Origin: Butyrivibrio sp.
GTDB taxonomy: Bacteria; Bacillota; Clostridia; Lachnospirales; Lachnospiraceae
Direction of reading: 5' to 3'
Assembly: GCA_024697425.1 (NCBI GenBank)
Contig: JAILFT010000231.1
Coordinates: 1 to 56,103 of the forward strand
DNA: 56,103 nucleotides
Positions 41,601-50,349 of the stretch are shown in pieces (the stretch's first letter is position 1; every line of letters begins with the position of its first letter). The translations under genes were made by a program, and so were the position numbers. Under the pieces are notes generated by a model. That model did no database searches and was not told where the DNA came from. It worked only from the letters and a program-made list of their open reading frames with translations.

Positions 41601-42454
41601 ACGGCAGCATCACAGGATTTTATTCTACGGAAAACGGAACTGACAAAAAGATCACAGGTTCAGCGATCATATATGAAGGAAGCTATTACTTCCTTGGTTC
41701 AAACGGTCTTCCTGTTACCGGACTGTACAAACTAAGTGAAAGCGACTCCATGGATTTTTGTGACAACAAGCCCGGATGCAGTATGTATATCGAAAGTGAC
41801 GGATACTGTGCTTATAAACCCGGCAGAAACAGCACCGACTGTTCCATGATAAAAGTCGGAAGCAAGATCTATCTGATCAATAATGGCCATACAGTGACAG
41901 CCCTTGACGAAAAAGGCCATCCTGTCATGTACAGTGTTTTGGATTATTCATCACTGCCTTCCGCAGACAGGGCAAATGTTGACATGTATGCACTTCAGTC
42001 CAGCAGCAGCCGCAAGTTCGTGGCAGCTGTTAGAGAGGACGGATCGGTAGGTGCCTTTACATATACAGACCCCAGCTTTACCAGGAGCAGGGAATACTTC
42101 AACAAGTACGGCATTTCCATCAGACAGATGGGAACCTTCGCAAGAGTAGGTAATTCTTTCTATGTGATAGGAGATGTAAGCTCTGCAAGCTCAGAAACCT
42201 TGAAGGCATCAGATCAGAACGGTAATAATGTTACCCTTGAGTTTAGCTGGGATAATAACCTTAAGGTTGGTAAGTTCAGGGAAGTAGAGACAGGGAAACC
42301 TGCAAACGGCGGCTACATCTTGGATTACAGCAGAAGGCCTGTCATGGTCTTTAAGAACGGTGTTATACAGACCGGTAAGCAGACCGTCAAGACTTCCTAT
42401 GGATCTTCCGCTGTCTATATCAACCCTGACACAGGATGGTACAGGAGTTATTAA
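38660..42454 (+). CDS. giant secreted protein, acidic linker plus cell-wall/glucan-binding-like repeats (copy 2)
   Basis: A 1264-residue paralogue of the preceding protein with the same layout. Signal peptide: KKRVVTLLLAFMIASGSIAP, cleaved near TAYAAE. An acidic Glu/Asp/Ser linker spans about residues 30-205 (EDATDASGKASTETSKEPRE), then glucan-binding-like repeats such as LTTIRGKRYYFDSDASQVVG and TGLYKLSESDSMDF. Both proteins end in a Pro-Asp-Thr-Gly-Trp motif (VDPDTGWSCL here INPDTGWYRSY). I chose the ATG at 38660 because AGAGG lies 6 bases upstream; an ATG at 38627 has weaker context. Tandem duplication followed by divergence is the simplest history. Likely role: surface attachment to the bacterial wall or plant glucan (inference). 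Confidence 0.85.
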   Translation: MKKRVVTLLLAFMIASGSIAPASTAYAAEYSANEEALALVSSEEEDATDASGKASTETSKEPREENSEENTDTEKNSDSDKSGETDPGDGEADENDNHQSEDKTGEQEKDTENTSKENNSSEKEESMGDTFENETAQDSASEADTSENAASQETADDAAEEEAGDEATLEESLDEEDDDAAAEDSAEELIIEEDEAKLVEYTFKTNCYDTQTKVATDENGKVITGWINVDVPAEEGATAYEIKAVGTKALSRTEGVVYYISPETKTAVSGVNKIGGKRYLFYQTGIGNDKKACQLARGNDKKTEVRSGNTAFYCVLPSGEICTGWQVIGDNEYHYNETLGCKDTMVWIARGKGCTYVDSNGRMLDSYNHSLNEDGLHYIYDGQYTTPGRADEFYVFKGGVRLTGIVYFDAEDKLTTAAKAVYARYCDLGTGIVKSGFFTVGSKLYYAGPETFPTVSKEGDLATARTYGRMTLNSVTRLSDSGSLVFIDKTGALAVNKLVTFEGKTYYAKADGMLCVNEYFMVNGKLCHFNAGGEMDNSAVRLTDYKCSEDGSNVSSTAKVYANGKDSLLFYSDIKCTQVIKNCWLMNNSGSAARVYYLDKSGRAVKGVVTINKKKYAFDPSTGKCLNALEGNNGGPIKISGKYYFVSSEGEVVSKVGFIGDGKKYYYVKSTSGQLATGLTTIRGKRYYFDSDASQVVGPIVIGSKRYITNPMGEDGGEQGYILSKKDFLALAAVMVPEEAGMAEIMVNMNSDGSFKTGWKTVHGKKYYFFEGVNVGLDSTSDETDFVSINGTMYSFDPTDGAMEKNKFVELKKSDRFTIHFYSGSAFSSASTFARQNTAVYFGSNGAAVTGFATVNGVKHYFYPEDNTFINIYKGMMATDTTLTIKGKIYRFDENGMIDSSENEDYHYNKDGSLVTGKTVVKNTAGTKSYYHDPKTGKLERRVIRKTGSKWYLYGSDGIMRTSDLFYSSDKSYTVKVNAKDGSITGFYSTENGTDKKITGSAIIYEGSYYFLGSNGLPVTGLYKLSESDSMDFCDNKPGCSMYIESDGYCAYKPGRNSTDCSMIKVGSKIYLINNGHTVTALDEKGHPVMYSVLDYSSLPSADRANVDMYALQSSSSRKFVAAVREDGSVGAFTYTDPSFTRSREYFNKYGISIRQMGTFARVGNSFYVIGDVSSASSETLKASDQNGNNVTLEFSWDNNLKVGKFREVETGKPANGGYILDYSRRPVMVFKNGVIQTGKQTVKTSYGSSAVYINPDTGWYRSY

Positions 42455-42476
42455 ACAAAAATGAGATAAACAAAAA

Positions 42477-42522
42477 AGAAGGTTCTTTGAGAGAAATCAT
42501 CAAAGAACCTTCTTTTCTTTTC
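42477..42522. terminator. bidirectional terminator at the surface-protein/MATE junction
   Basis: AGAAGGTTCTTTGA at 42477-42490 pairs with TCAAAGAACCTTCT at 42500-42513 (14 pairs, 9-base loop), followed by TTTCTTTTC on plus and a T-rich run on minus. The right arm contains the final codons and stop of the MATE gene. Confidence 0.85.
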
Positions 42523-43867
42523 GATAGGTGAGATAGTAGTAGATAACCTCTGTAAGGCAGCAGCTCATCCAGCCTACAGGGTAGCCGAAGCCTACAAGAA
42601 ACGGCGTGTTGGCCACATAGTGAGTTACAGTGAAAAGATATATCTGCCTAAGGGCCACAAAGGTGGACAGCATTATCACCATGGGACCCTTGGAATCTCC
42701 GCGGCCCCTTAAGGCTCCCGCAAGAGTGTGGTTTACACAGTTGAAGATAAGGAAGAATACGTTGGCGTGAATAAAGAGGCTTCCGTACTCAATAACAGCT
42801 TCTTCCGCGGAGAACATCCTTATGGCCGGCCTTGCGAAGATATACAGTAAAAGTGCGATGGCTGCGGTAACAAGTACACCCAGCCCTATGGATATCCCGG
42901 TTCCCTTCTCAGCTCTTTTGACCTTGCCGGCTCCTATGTTCTGACTTACAAAGGTGGTGGCGGCCATGGCTATGCTGGACATGGGAAGCATTATAAAGGA
43001 ATCAAGCTTGTTGTAGCTGCTCCAGCCTGCCATGCAGGAGGAACCGAAGTAGTTTATGTAGGACTGGACAAAGATGTTGGAGAAGGCCGTGATAACGGAC
43101 TGTATTCCTGTGGGAAGGCCCACCATGAAGATGAGCTTTAAAATATCCCGGTCAAGGCTAAGGTCCTTAAGGCTGAGCCTGTAGACATCCTTGCTGCGAA
43201 GCAGCAGTGCTATTATCAGGATGGCCGATACAAACTGGGAGATAATGGTGGCGTAGGCAACGCCTTCAATTCCGGTGTGAAGGCCCTTTACAAAGAGAAG
43301 GTCAAGAATGATGTTCATAACACTGGTGAGGATCAGGAAATACAACGGCCTTATGGTATCGCCCACCGCTCGCAGAATTCCGCTACCCATATTGTAGATA
43401 AGAAGTCCGGAAAATCCCAGGAAATAGATAGTAAGATATGTGGTGGCATCTGCAAACACGTCGTCGGGTGTGGCCATAAACTTAAGCATTGGCTTAACAC
43501 CCAGGACACCGGCTATTGTCAGCACGATACAGAAGATAAAGGTGGCAGCCATGGTGGTCTCGATGGCCCTGTGGAGGCGAGCTGTCTCTTTTGCCCCGAA
43601 GAATCTGGAGATGATGACGCCGGCACCTACCGAGAAGCCGTTAAAGAAGAACACCAGCATGTTGGTGATCATGGTGGTGGAACCCACAGCAGCCAGAGCT
43701 TGGGTGGATACATAGTTTCCCACAACAATGGAATCCACTGTGTTGTACAGCATCTGGAAAACATTGCCGAACATCAGCGGAAGTGAGAAAACAAGTATCT
43801 GTTTTATGATGGAACCCTCCGTCATATCACGGACGGCGGACTTTGGCTTTTCTGTAGCTGCTTTCAT
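42500..43867 (-). CDS. MATE family multidrug/Na+ efflux transporter
   Basis: A 455-residue integral membrane protein with about 12 helices in two homologous halves. It starts EGSIIKQILVFSLPLMFGNV and FQMLYNTVDSIVVGNYVSTQ, the MATE (DinF/MepA-like) signature, and has ISRFFGAKETARLHRAIETT. It exports cationic drugs or metabolites using an ion gradient. GGAGA lies 6 bases upstream of the ATG on this strand. The stop codon lies inside the shared terminator hairpin. It is divergent from the small unknown gene at 43990. The substrate is not readable from sequence. Confidence 0.9.
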   Translation of the reverse strand: MKAATEKPKSAVRDMTEGSIIKQILVFSLPLMFGNVFQMLYNTVDSIVVGNYVSTQALAAVGSTTMITNMLVFFFNGFSVGAGVIISRFFGAKETARLHRAIETTMAATFIFCIVLTIAGVLGVKPMLKFMATPDDVFADATTYLTIYFLGFSGLLIYNMGSGILRAVGDTIRPLYFLILTSVMNIILDLLFVKGLHTGIEGVAYATIISQFVSAILIIALLLRSKDVYRLSLKDLSLDRDILKLIFMVGLPTGIQSVITAFSNIFVQSYINYFGSSCMAGWSSYNKLDSFIMLPMSSIAMAATTFVSQNIGAGKVKRAEKGTGISIGLGVLVTAAIALLLYIFARPAIRMFSAEEAVIEYGSLFIHANVFFLIFNCVNHTLAGALRGRGDSKGPMVIMLSTFVALRQIYLFTVTHYVANTPFLVGFGYPVGWMSCCLTEVIYYYLTYRKEKKVL

Positions 43868-43926
43868 GGAAATCTCCGACTTTGATCATTTTGCTTTATC
43901 CCGTTCATATTATTATATCACTATGT

Positions 43927-43955
43927 TTGTTTTTTGCCCGTGGTTGCGGTATAAT
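43927..43955 (+). promoter_or_regulatory. promoter of the 43990 gene
   Basis: TTGTTT at 43927-43932, a 17-base spacer and TATAAT at 43950-43955, 35 bases before the start codon. Confidence 0.65.
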
Positions 43956-43989
43956 TCTAAGGTACGAAAAAAGTTTTTGAGAGGTTTAT

Positions 43990-44391
43990 ATGTCATCTAT
44001 AATTCAGAACAATCAGGTTTTTAATAACGAGGTACCATTTTGCAGAGTTTACAGCGTTGAGAGCAAGAAGCAGCTCGAGGAGAGATTCCTGGCTCATCGC
44101 ATTTCATACTTCATCGAATGGCAGGAGAAGAATTTTATTCAGAGGCTCCTGGACAGGAAGGGCAGCAAGATAGTATGCACCTTCAGGATCAACAGAGGAG
44201 ATGTGATAAAAGCCAAGGAACTGGCTCAGGGAATCGAGGGCATCAAGTTCAAGGATCTTGGTGAGATGAAGAACACTGAGCGTATCCGCAGACGCAGCGA
44301 AGCTGTAAAGACTACCGAAGATATTGGCCTGGATGTACCAAATAAACTTAAGTTTGAGAATCAGGTAGAGGATCTGGATGGTGAAGAATAA
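43990..44391 (+). CDS. conserved hypothetical protein
   Basis: A 133-residue soluble, charged protein with no membrane segment and no motif that I recognise. A central part (FLAHRISYFIEWQEKNFIQR, then VCTFRINRGDVIKAKELAQG) suggests an alpha/beta domain; the C-terminus is a charged tail rich in Arg and Glu. GAGAGG precedes the ATG. Its last 14 bases overlap the following rRNA methyltransferase gene, so the two are translated together and it may assist that enzyme or ribosome biogenesis. The fold is unknown. Confidence 0.75.
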   Translation: MSSIIQNNQVFNNEVPFCRVYSVESKKQLEERFLAHRISYFIEWQEKNFIQRLLDRKGSKIVCTFRINRGDVIKAKELAQGIEGIKFKDLGEMKNTERIRRRSEAVKTTEDIGLDVPNKLKFENQVEDLDGEE

Positions 44392-45556
44392 TAACAGCAC
44401 AGGGCATGGGGCTAAATCCCTATGCCCTGTTTTCAAGAAATGCGGAGCATGTCAGATGATTGACACTCCCTACAAAAAGCAGCTTAAGATCAAGCATGCC
44501 AGAGTGCAGGAGCTTCTTGAGCCGTACTGCAAGGTGGAATCCTTTATCGGAATGGAGAGCCCCGAGCATTACAGGTGCAAGGTTCATGCGGTTTTCACCC
44601 ATGACAAAAAAGGCAATCCCTTATCCGGAATTTATCGCGAGGGAAGCCACGAGGTTGTGCCGGTGGAGAGCTGCCTTCTGGAGGATCAGAAGGCTGATGC
44701 CATAATCGCATCCATAAGAGGGATGCTTAAGTCTTTCAAGATCAAGACCTACGATGAGGACAACGGTTATGGTCTTCTTCGTCATGTCCTGATACGCATA
44801 GGCAGGAATACCGGAGAGATCATGGTGGTACTGGTAACCGTATCTCCGATTTTCCCATCCAAGAACAATTTTGTTAAGGCCTTGAGAAAAGAGCATCCGG
44901 AGATCACCACCATCGTGCTCAATGTCAATGACAAGCAGACCAGCATGATCCTGGGTGACAAGGAAAAGCCCATTTACGGTCCGGGCTTTATCTATGACAT
45001 ATGCTGCGGTATGAAGTTCAAGATAAGTCCCAAATCCTTCTATCAGGTCAACCCCATTCAGCAGGAGGTCCTCTATAACACGGCCATTGAGATGGCACAG
45101 CTTAAGGGAGATGAGGTGGCTCTTGACTGCTACAGCGGTGTTGGCACCATCGGGCTTATCGCCAGCCCTCATGTGAAAGAGGTTATCTCCGTGGAGCTCA
45201 ACAAGGATGCGGTTAAAGATGCTATCCTTAATGCCAAGATCAATGAGGTTAAGAATATCACCTTCTATCAGAACGATGCTACCCGTTTCATGCAGCAGAT
45301 GGCTGATTCCGGGGACAGCGTTGACCTGGTATTTATGGATCCTCCAAGAAGCGGATCCACACCTGAATTTATAAGCTCAATGGTATCTCTTTCTCCAAAG
45401 AAGATAGTGTACATTTCCTGCAGTCCCGAGTCCCTTGCCAACGACCTTAAACTCATCACAAAGGGTGGCTATAAGGCTCAGAAGGCTGTTCCTGTGGATA
45501 TGTTCCCTTTTACCCGCGGAGTGGAGACTGTGGTTTTACTCACAAAAACAAACTGA
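44378..45556 (+). CDS. 23S rRNA (uracil-5-)-methyltransferase, RlmD/RumA-like
   Basis: A 392-residue SAM-dependent RNA uracil-C5 methyltransferase. The Fe-S cysteines are visible as C-P-V-F-K-K-C-G-A-C near 16-25 with a fourth at VESCLLED. The catalytic domain has FYQVNPIQQEVLYNTAIEMA, motif I LDCYSGVGTIGLIAS, and VFMDPPRSG followed by YISCSPESLANDL, where the Cys is the nucleophile. It lacks the N-terminal TRAM domain seen in many relatives and so is shorter than typical RlmD (about 430-460). It overlaps the previous gene by 14 bases. The 1939/747/tRNA-54 target choice cannot be settled from sequence. Confidence 0.9.
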   Translation: MVKNNNSTGHGAKSLCPVFKKCGACQMIDTPYKKQLKIKHARVQELLEPYCKVESFIGMESPEHYRCKVHAVFTHDKKGNPLSGIYREGSHEVVPVESCLLEDQKADAIIASIRGMLKSFKIKTYDEDNGYGLLRHVLIRIGRNTGEIMVVLVTVSPIFPSKNNFVKALRKEHPEITTIVLNVNDKQTSMILGDKEKPIYGPGFIYDICCGMKFKISPKSFYQVNPIQQEVLYNTAIEMAQLKGDEVALDCYSGVGTIGLIASPHVKEVISVELNKDAVKDAILNAKINEVKNITFYQNDATRFMQQMADSGDSVDLVFMDPPRSGSTPEFISSMVSLSPKKIVYISCSPESLANDLKLITKGGYKAQKAVPVDMFPFTRGVETVVLLTKTN

Positions 45557-45559
45557 AAA

Positions 45560-45579
45560 GCGCATGATTGTGCATTTTT
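45560..45579 (+). terminator. terminator after the rRNA methyltransferase
   Basis: GCGCA at 45560-45564 pairs with TGTGC at 45569-45573 (one GU, loop TGAT), followed by ATTTTT. The stem is short, so efficiency is uncertain. Confidence 0.55.
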
Positions 45580-45606
45580 ACTTACGAAAATTTTAGAGAA
45601 CATTAA

Positions 45607-45635
45607 TTGTTGGAGTTAACTAAATATCGTATAAT
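45607..45635 (+). promoter_or_regulatory. promoter of the signalling cluster
   Basis: TTGTTG at 45607-45612, a 17-base spacer and TATAAT at 45630-45635. The start codon is at 45668, so this promoter probably drives the HD-GYP gene and the genes behind it. Confidence 0.75.
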
Positions 45636-45647
45636 TAATATCATGGC

Positions 45648-45664
45648 ATTTCCTCGGAGGAAAT
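45648..45664 (+). promoter_or_regulatory. palindrome containing the ribosome-binding site
   Basis: ATTTCCTC and GAGGAAAT face each other around a single G. As RNA, ATTTCC/GGAAAT can pair with a TCGGA loop and sequester the GGAGG used by the GTG at 45668. Translation control is possible. Confidence 0.45.
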
Positions 45665-45667
45665 AGA

Positions 45668-47794
45668 GTGGATATTAACATCAGGCGCCTTAACCGAAGC
45701 AGCTTTCGCTGCAAGGTTTACGGTACTCTTTGCATAATTCTCAATGTAAGCCTTGCGTATATGGCTTACACTTTTGGGCTGCCTTTGTATCTTGATACAA
45801 TAGGCACCATCATAATGGCATCCCTGGGCGGTTTTCTGCCCGGTATCTTTGTTGCGGTCTTTACCAATCTTTTATGCTGCTTTTTCAGTGGGGATGCCCT
45901 CTACTATACTCTTTCAAATGTAATAGCCGCACTGGTTACAGTCTGGTTTGTCAGGGCAGGCGGCTTCAGGAAGAAAAAGAACCCCGTCATTTATTTTCTT
46001 TTGCTTGTGGTTTTAACAGGACTTTACAACGGCGGAGTTCAGTGGCTATTAAGAGGCGGCCCTTCTTTTCCGGAGGTGGTGTATGCTTCTTATCAGCTGA
46101 GTGCCAAGACCCATATGGGCTATGTTGCTGCTTCACTGCTGATCGATATAGGGCTAAACGCCATAGACAAGGCTACCACTTCGCTTATAGCTCTTTTCAT
46201 CATATTGCTGATACCTGAGGATGAGAGAAAGGCTATCTGGGACAGCAACTGGAAACAGGCACCCGTTTCAAAGGATGAGATGTATGAGAAGGTAAGATCT
46301 GCCAACAAGCGGACCATTCAGAAGAAGATGGGTATGATACTGTCTGTTACAGCACTCCTTCTAGTAATTGTTATGGTCTGGACCGGCATCAGCGTTTTCT
46401 ACAGCAATACCAAGACAGTATACACCGATAACGCCAGGAAAGCTGCTCGTTTTGCGGCCAGTGTGGTTGACGGCGACAGGATCGATGATTACATTACCGA
46501 GGGCAGAACGGTGCCGGGGTATGAGCAGACTGAAGCTCTGCTTTATAAGATCCGGGACAATGTTACCGGACTTAAATATCTGTATGTCATAAGAGTCACA
46601 CAGGACAAAATATACTACGTGTTTGACCTGCATTCCGGAGATTTCCCCGCTATGGAACCCGGAGAAGTGGTTCCTGTGGAGGACTATTTCAAGCCCTACC
46701 TGGAGGGCTTCCTTGCGGGCAGGGAGATAGAGCCCATCGAGTCTGACAATATTTCAGGCTGGGTCATGGCAGCATATTACCCCATCAAGGACAGCAGCGG
46801 GAAGACCGTTGCCTATGCGGGAGCAGACTCCTCAATGATCCTTATGTCCGATTATACCAAAGAATACCTGCTGAAGATTTTCCTTATTTTCTCAGGTTTC
46901 TTTGTGCTGATATTAGGGTACGGCATCTGGAATTCCGGATTCTATCTGTCCTATCCCATTACCAGTATGACCAAGTGCGTTCAGGAGTTTATTGATTCCG
47001 ACAGAAATCAGAAGAACCTTGATGACAACGTCAAGAAGATAAGAGCACTGGATATTCATACTCAGGATGACGTGGAAGATCTCTATAAAGCCATATGCGA
47101 GATGGAAGCCAACATGTCGGAGCAGATGAGGGAACTTCGTCACTACGCCGATGCCACCTCCAAGATGCAGAGCGGACTTATCATCACCATGGCGGATCTT
47201 GTGGAGAACAGGGATTCCGACACCGCAGCCCACATTCAGAAGACTGCGGCTTATGTAAAGATAATAGTGGAGGCGCTTAAGAGAAAGGGTTATTACGCCG
47301 AGAAGATCACGCCTTCCTTTGAAAACGATATAGTAAATTCTGCGCCTTTACATGATATTGGCAAGATCCATATTCCGGATGCAATCTTAAATAAACCCGG
47401 CAAGCTCACTCCTGAAGAGTTTGAGATCATGAAGACTCATACCACAGCCGGAATGAATATCATGGAAAAGGCCATAAATACCACGCAGGGAGAGTCATAT
47501 CTTAAGGAAGCAAGAAATATGGCTGCCTACCATCACGAGAGGTGGGATGGAAAAGGCTATCCTGAGGGACTCCATGGACAGGTTATTCCACTTTCTGCCA
47601 GGATCATGGCAGTAGCGGATGTTTTTGATGCTCTTGTTTCCAAAAGAATCTACAAGCCTGCCTTCTCCTTTGAAAAGGCTCTGGAGATCATCCAGGAAGG
47701 CGCAGGGACTCAGTTTGATCCCAAGTGTGTAGAGGCATTTATGGATTCCCTGACAGAAGTTCGAATTGTTTTAAAGACGTTCCAGGAGATGTAG
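45668..47794 (+). CDS. HD-GYP phosphodiesterase with membrane-transporter-like N-terminus and Cache sensor
   Basis: A 708-residue protein. The N-terminal 200 residues contain about five hydrophobic segments that resemble ECF-transporter substrate components (LYLDTIGTIIMASLGGFLPG, LYYTLSNVIAALVTVWF). A second anchor near 220-245 is followed by an extracytoplasmic Cache-like domain (VTGLKYLYVIRVTQDKIYYV, SGWVMAAYYPIKDSSGKTVA), a membrane segment near 405-430, a HAMP-like linker and a complete HD-GYP domain (LHDIGKIHIP; HHERWDGKGYPEG). It would hydrolyse c-di-GMP under control of an external ligand. The start is a GTG with GGAGG 7 bases upstream, partly inside a palindrome. It is the first gene of the signalling cluster, 16 bases before the hybrid kinase. 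Confidence 0.9.
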   Translation: MDINIRRLNRSSFRCKVYGTLCIILNVSLAYMAYTFGLPLYLDTIGTIIMASLGGFLPGIFVAVFTNLLCCFFSGDALYYTLSNVIAALVTVWFVRAGGFRKKKNPVIYFLLLVVLTGLYNGGVQWLLRGGPSFPEVVYASYQLSAKTHMGYVAASLLIDIGLNAIDKATTSLIALFIILLIPEDERKAIWDSNWKQAPVSKDEMYEKVRSANKRTIQKKMGMILSVTALLLVIVMVWTGISVFYSNTKTVYTDNARKAARFAASVVDGDRIDDYITEGRTVPGYEQTEALLYKIRDNVTGLKYLYVIRVTQDKIYYVFDLHSGDFPAMEPGEVVPVEDYFKPYLEGFLAGREIEPIESDNISGWVMAAYYPIKDSSGKTVAYAGADSSMILMSDYTKEYLLKIFLIFSGFFVLILGYGIWNSGFYLSYPITSMTKCVQEFIDSDRNQKNLDDNVKKIRALDIHTQDDVEDLYKAICEMEANMSEQMRELRHYADATSKMQSGLIITMADLVENRDSDTAAHIQKTAAYVKIIVEALKRKGYYAEKITPSFENDIVNSAPLHDIGKIHIPDAILNKPGKLTPEEFEIMKTHTTAGMNIMEKAINTTQGESYLKEARNMAAYHHERWDGKGYPEGLHGQVIPLSARIMAVADVFDALVSKRIYKPAFSFEKALEIIQEGAGTQFDPKCVEAFMDSLTEVRIVLKTFQEM

Positions 47795-47810
47795 CGGAGG
47801 AAGCATTAGG

Positions 47811-50327
47811 ATGTTCTACAATTTTCTTAGGAACCATCAATTAAATATAATGATGTCTCTGGCCAGTATCTGCGGCATCATCACTCTGTTTGTGTTCATT
47901 TCCAAATCCATTCCGAAAGAGAGGAAAAGAGCGCTTCTTCTTATTGAAATAAACGCCATGTTCCTTCTGGGAGCAGACAGGTCTGCCTATATTTACAGGG
48001 GCGACATGAGTACGCTTGGCTACTGGATGGTCAGGATAAGCAACTTTATCGTGTTCTTTACCACTTTGACCATTATCTATTCCTTTAACATGTATATGAA
48101 GGATCACTTAAAGAACACCCTCAAGCTTGATCCTATGCCCAGAAGGCTTATTGTCAACGACATTCTCATTGCCTTTGGAATACTTAATCTTGTTGTTTCA
48201 CAGTTTACCGGCTGGTATTACTATTTTGACGCTGCAAATCTCTATCACAGAGGACCCGGTTTCTATATTTCAATGTGCATTCCTCTTCTGACACTGTTCA
48301 TACAGCTGACGCTTATCCTTCAGTACCGCAGGATCATAAGGCGATTTGTGCTCTACCCGCTTCTGATCTTTACATTACTGCCTCTTGCAGCGTCCATAGC
48401 TCAGATATTTGCCTACGGTCTGTCCCTTACCAATATGACCATTGTAGGAACAGCCGTTGTTGTTTACGTTTTCGATCTTATTGACCTTAACAGGATGAGC
48501 GAGGAAAAAGAGAAAGCGGAGAGAGCCAACGATGCAAAATCCCGCTTTCTGGCAAATATCTCGCATGAGCTTCGAACTCCCATCAATACCATCATGGGCA
48601 TGGATGAGATGATCATGCGTGAGGATCCCACTGATGTACCAAAGCCCTATTTTATGTCAGTGGTGGGGTATGCTCTTGATATCAGGACTGCCTCCGAGTC
48701 CCTGCTTTCCCTTATAAACGATCTTCTTGACATGAGTAAGATCGAGTCGGGCAAGATGCATCTTGTGGAAGAGGAATACAGCCTCGAAGAGATGCTCCGT
48801 TCTGTTGTGACCATGATAAGGGTCAGAAGCGGGGAAAAAGACCTGACGTTTACGGTAGATGTCGATGAAGACCTTCCAAAGGGGCTTTACGGAGATGACA
48901 AGAAAATAAAGCAGGTGATATTAAACCTTCTTACCAATGCCGTTAAGTATACCGAGAGCGGTGGTTTCATGTTTAAGATAAGCGCCGAATCCTTCAGCGG
49001 AGAATACTGCGATATAAGGATATCCGTCAAGGACTCCGGTATCGGCATTAAACCCGAGGATATGGACAGGCTCTTTTCCCGTTATGAGAGACTTGATGAG
49101 GAAAAGAACATCTCTATTCAGGGAACGGGTCTTGGCCTTGACATTTCCCGGCATTTTGTAGAGATGATGGGCGGAAGGATCTGGTGCGAGAGCGTTTACG
49201 GAGAGGGATCCGAGTTTATTGTTACTTTGAAACAGAAGATCGTGGATGATACCCCCATAGGGCACTTTAAGGAGCGCCTTGAAGCCGAGAGTAAGGGACC
49301 ATATATTCCTCAGTTTGTGGCTCCCGATGCGGAGGTTCTGGTTGTTGACGACAATCCCATGAATCTGTCTGTTATAAAGAATCTTCTGAAAGCCACACGG
49401 GTATTTGTAACCACCGCAGGCAGCGGCGAGGAGTGCCTTGAAAAGATCAAGTACGGCAGGTTCAACGTGGTGCTGCTGGATCATATGATGCCCGGCATGG
49501 ACGGTATAGAAACTGTGGAAAGGATAAGACAAAGTCATCCGGATCTTCCGGTATACGCCCTTACAGCCAATGCAACTTCAGGAGAAGCCTTCTATGTTTC
49601 CAAGGGCTTTAACGGATATCTGTCAAAGCCCATAGACAGCACCACTCTTGAAAAGACCATTATGAAGCACATCCCTGAAGAAATCATGATGAAGCCTTCT
49701 GCCGAAGCAGCGGAGAAGGACTTTGAGAGCATTCCCGATAACCTTATGTGGATCGAAGATATCAGGGAGATATCCACTCAAATGGGAATCAAGAACTCGG
49801 GAGGAATAAAGGCTTTCATTAACTCTCTGGATCTTTTCTATGACACCATAGACAGCAACGCCGAGGCCATAAAGAATGCCTATGACACCGATAACATCAG
49901 GATCTACACCGTGAAGGTCCATGCCCTTAAGAGCTCTGCAAGGATCATCGGTGACCAGGATCTTTCCACCATGTGCGAGGAGCTTGAGGCAGCGGGAAAG
50001 CGGGAGGATAAAGCATTTATCATATCCCATCACGATGCTATGATGGAGAGATATCTTTCCTACAAGGAAACCCTTTCTCTTATTAAGGAGAGCACTGGAA
50101 CCCGGGACGATAAAGACAGGGAACCTATTTCAGAGCAGGACCTGACGGGAGCCTATGATGCACTTAAGGAACTGGTCTCTCAGATGGATTATGACGGAAT
50201 TGAGATGGTGGTAAACCAGCTCAAGGACTATAAACTCCCGGATAAAGATACACAGATAATGGCTGAATTTGAAAAGGCGATGAAGGTATTTGACTGGGAT
50301 GAAATGGAGAAACTTATAGTGGGATGA
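47811..50327 (+). CDS. hybrid histidine kinase with seven-helix membrane sensor, REC and Hpt domains
   Basis: An 838-residue hybrid kinase. Residues 1-225 are a seven-segment membrane domain shared with the HD-GYP protein downstream (DRSAYIYRGD; MVRISNFIVFFTTLTIIYSF; VSQFTGWYYYFD). HisKA has [19 protein letters not shown] with the phospho-His. HATPase motifs: LNLLTNAVKYT, VKDSGIGI and GTGLGLDIS. A receiver domain follows (VLVVDDNPMN, phospho-Asp in LLDHMMPGMDG, Lys in YLSKPI). A C-terminal Hpt domain has VHALKSSARIIG. Phosphate would go His-Asp-His and then to a separate regulator, probably the one encoded next. Overlap/spacing of 17-22 bases on both sides makes this part of one operon. Confidence 0.94.
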   Translation: MFYNFLRNHQLNIMMSLASICGIITLFVFISKSIPKERKRALLLIEINAMFLLGADRSAYIYRGDMSTLGYWMVRISNFIVFFTTLTIIYSFNMYMKDHLKNTLKLDPMPRRLIVNDILIAFGILNLVVSQFTGWYYYFDAANLYHRGPGFYISMCIPLLTLFIQLTLILQYRRIIRRFVLYPLLIFTLLPLAASIAQIFAYGLSLTNMTIVGTAVVVYVFDLIDLNRMSEEKEKAERANDAKSRFLANISHELRTPINTIMGMDEMIMREDPTDVPKPYFMSVVGYALDIRTASESLLSLINDLLDMSKIESGKMHLVEEEYSLEEMLRSVVTMIRVRSGEKDLTFTVDVDEDLPKGLYGDDKKIKQVILNLLTNAVKYTESGGFMFKISAESFSGEYCDIRISVKDSGIGIKPEDMDRLFSRYERLDEEKNISIQGTGLGLDISRHFVEMMGGRIWCESVYGEGSEFIVTLKQKIVDDTPIGHFKERLEAESKGPYIPQFVAPDAEVLVVDDNPMNLSVIKNLLKATRVFVTTAGSGEECLEKIKYGRFNVVLLDHMMPGMDGIETVERIRQSHPDLPVYALTANATSGEAFYVSKGFNGYLSKPIDSTTLEKTIMKHIPEEIMMKPSAEAAEKDFESIPDNLMWIEDIREISTQMGIKNSGGIKAFINSLDLFYDTIDSNAEAIKNAYDTDNIRIYTVKVHALKSSARIIGDQDLSTMCEELEAAGKREDKAFIISHHDAMMERYLSYKETLSLIKESTGTRDDKDREPISEQDLTGAYDALKELVSQMDYDGIEMVVNQLKDYKLPDKDTQIMAEFEKAMKVFDWDEMEKLIVG

Positions 50328-50349
50328 TCTGCCCCGGAAGGAGATACAA

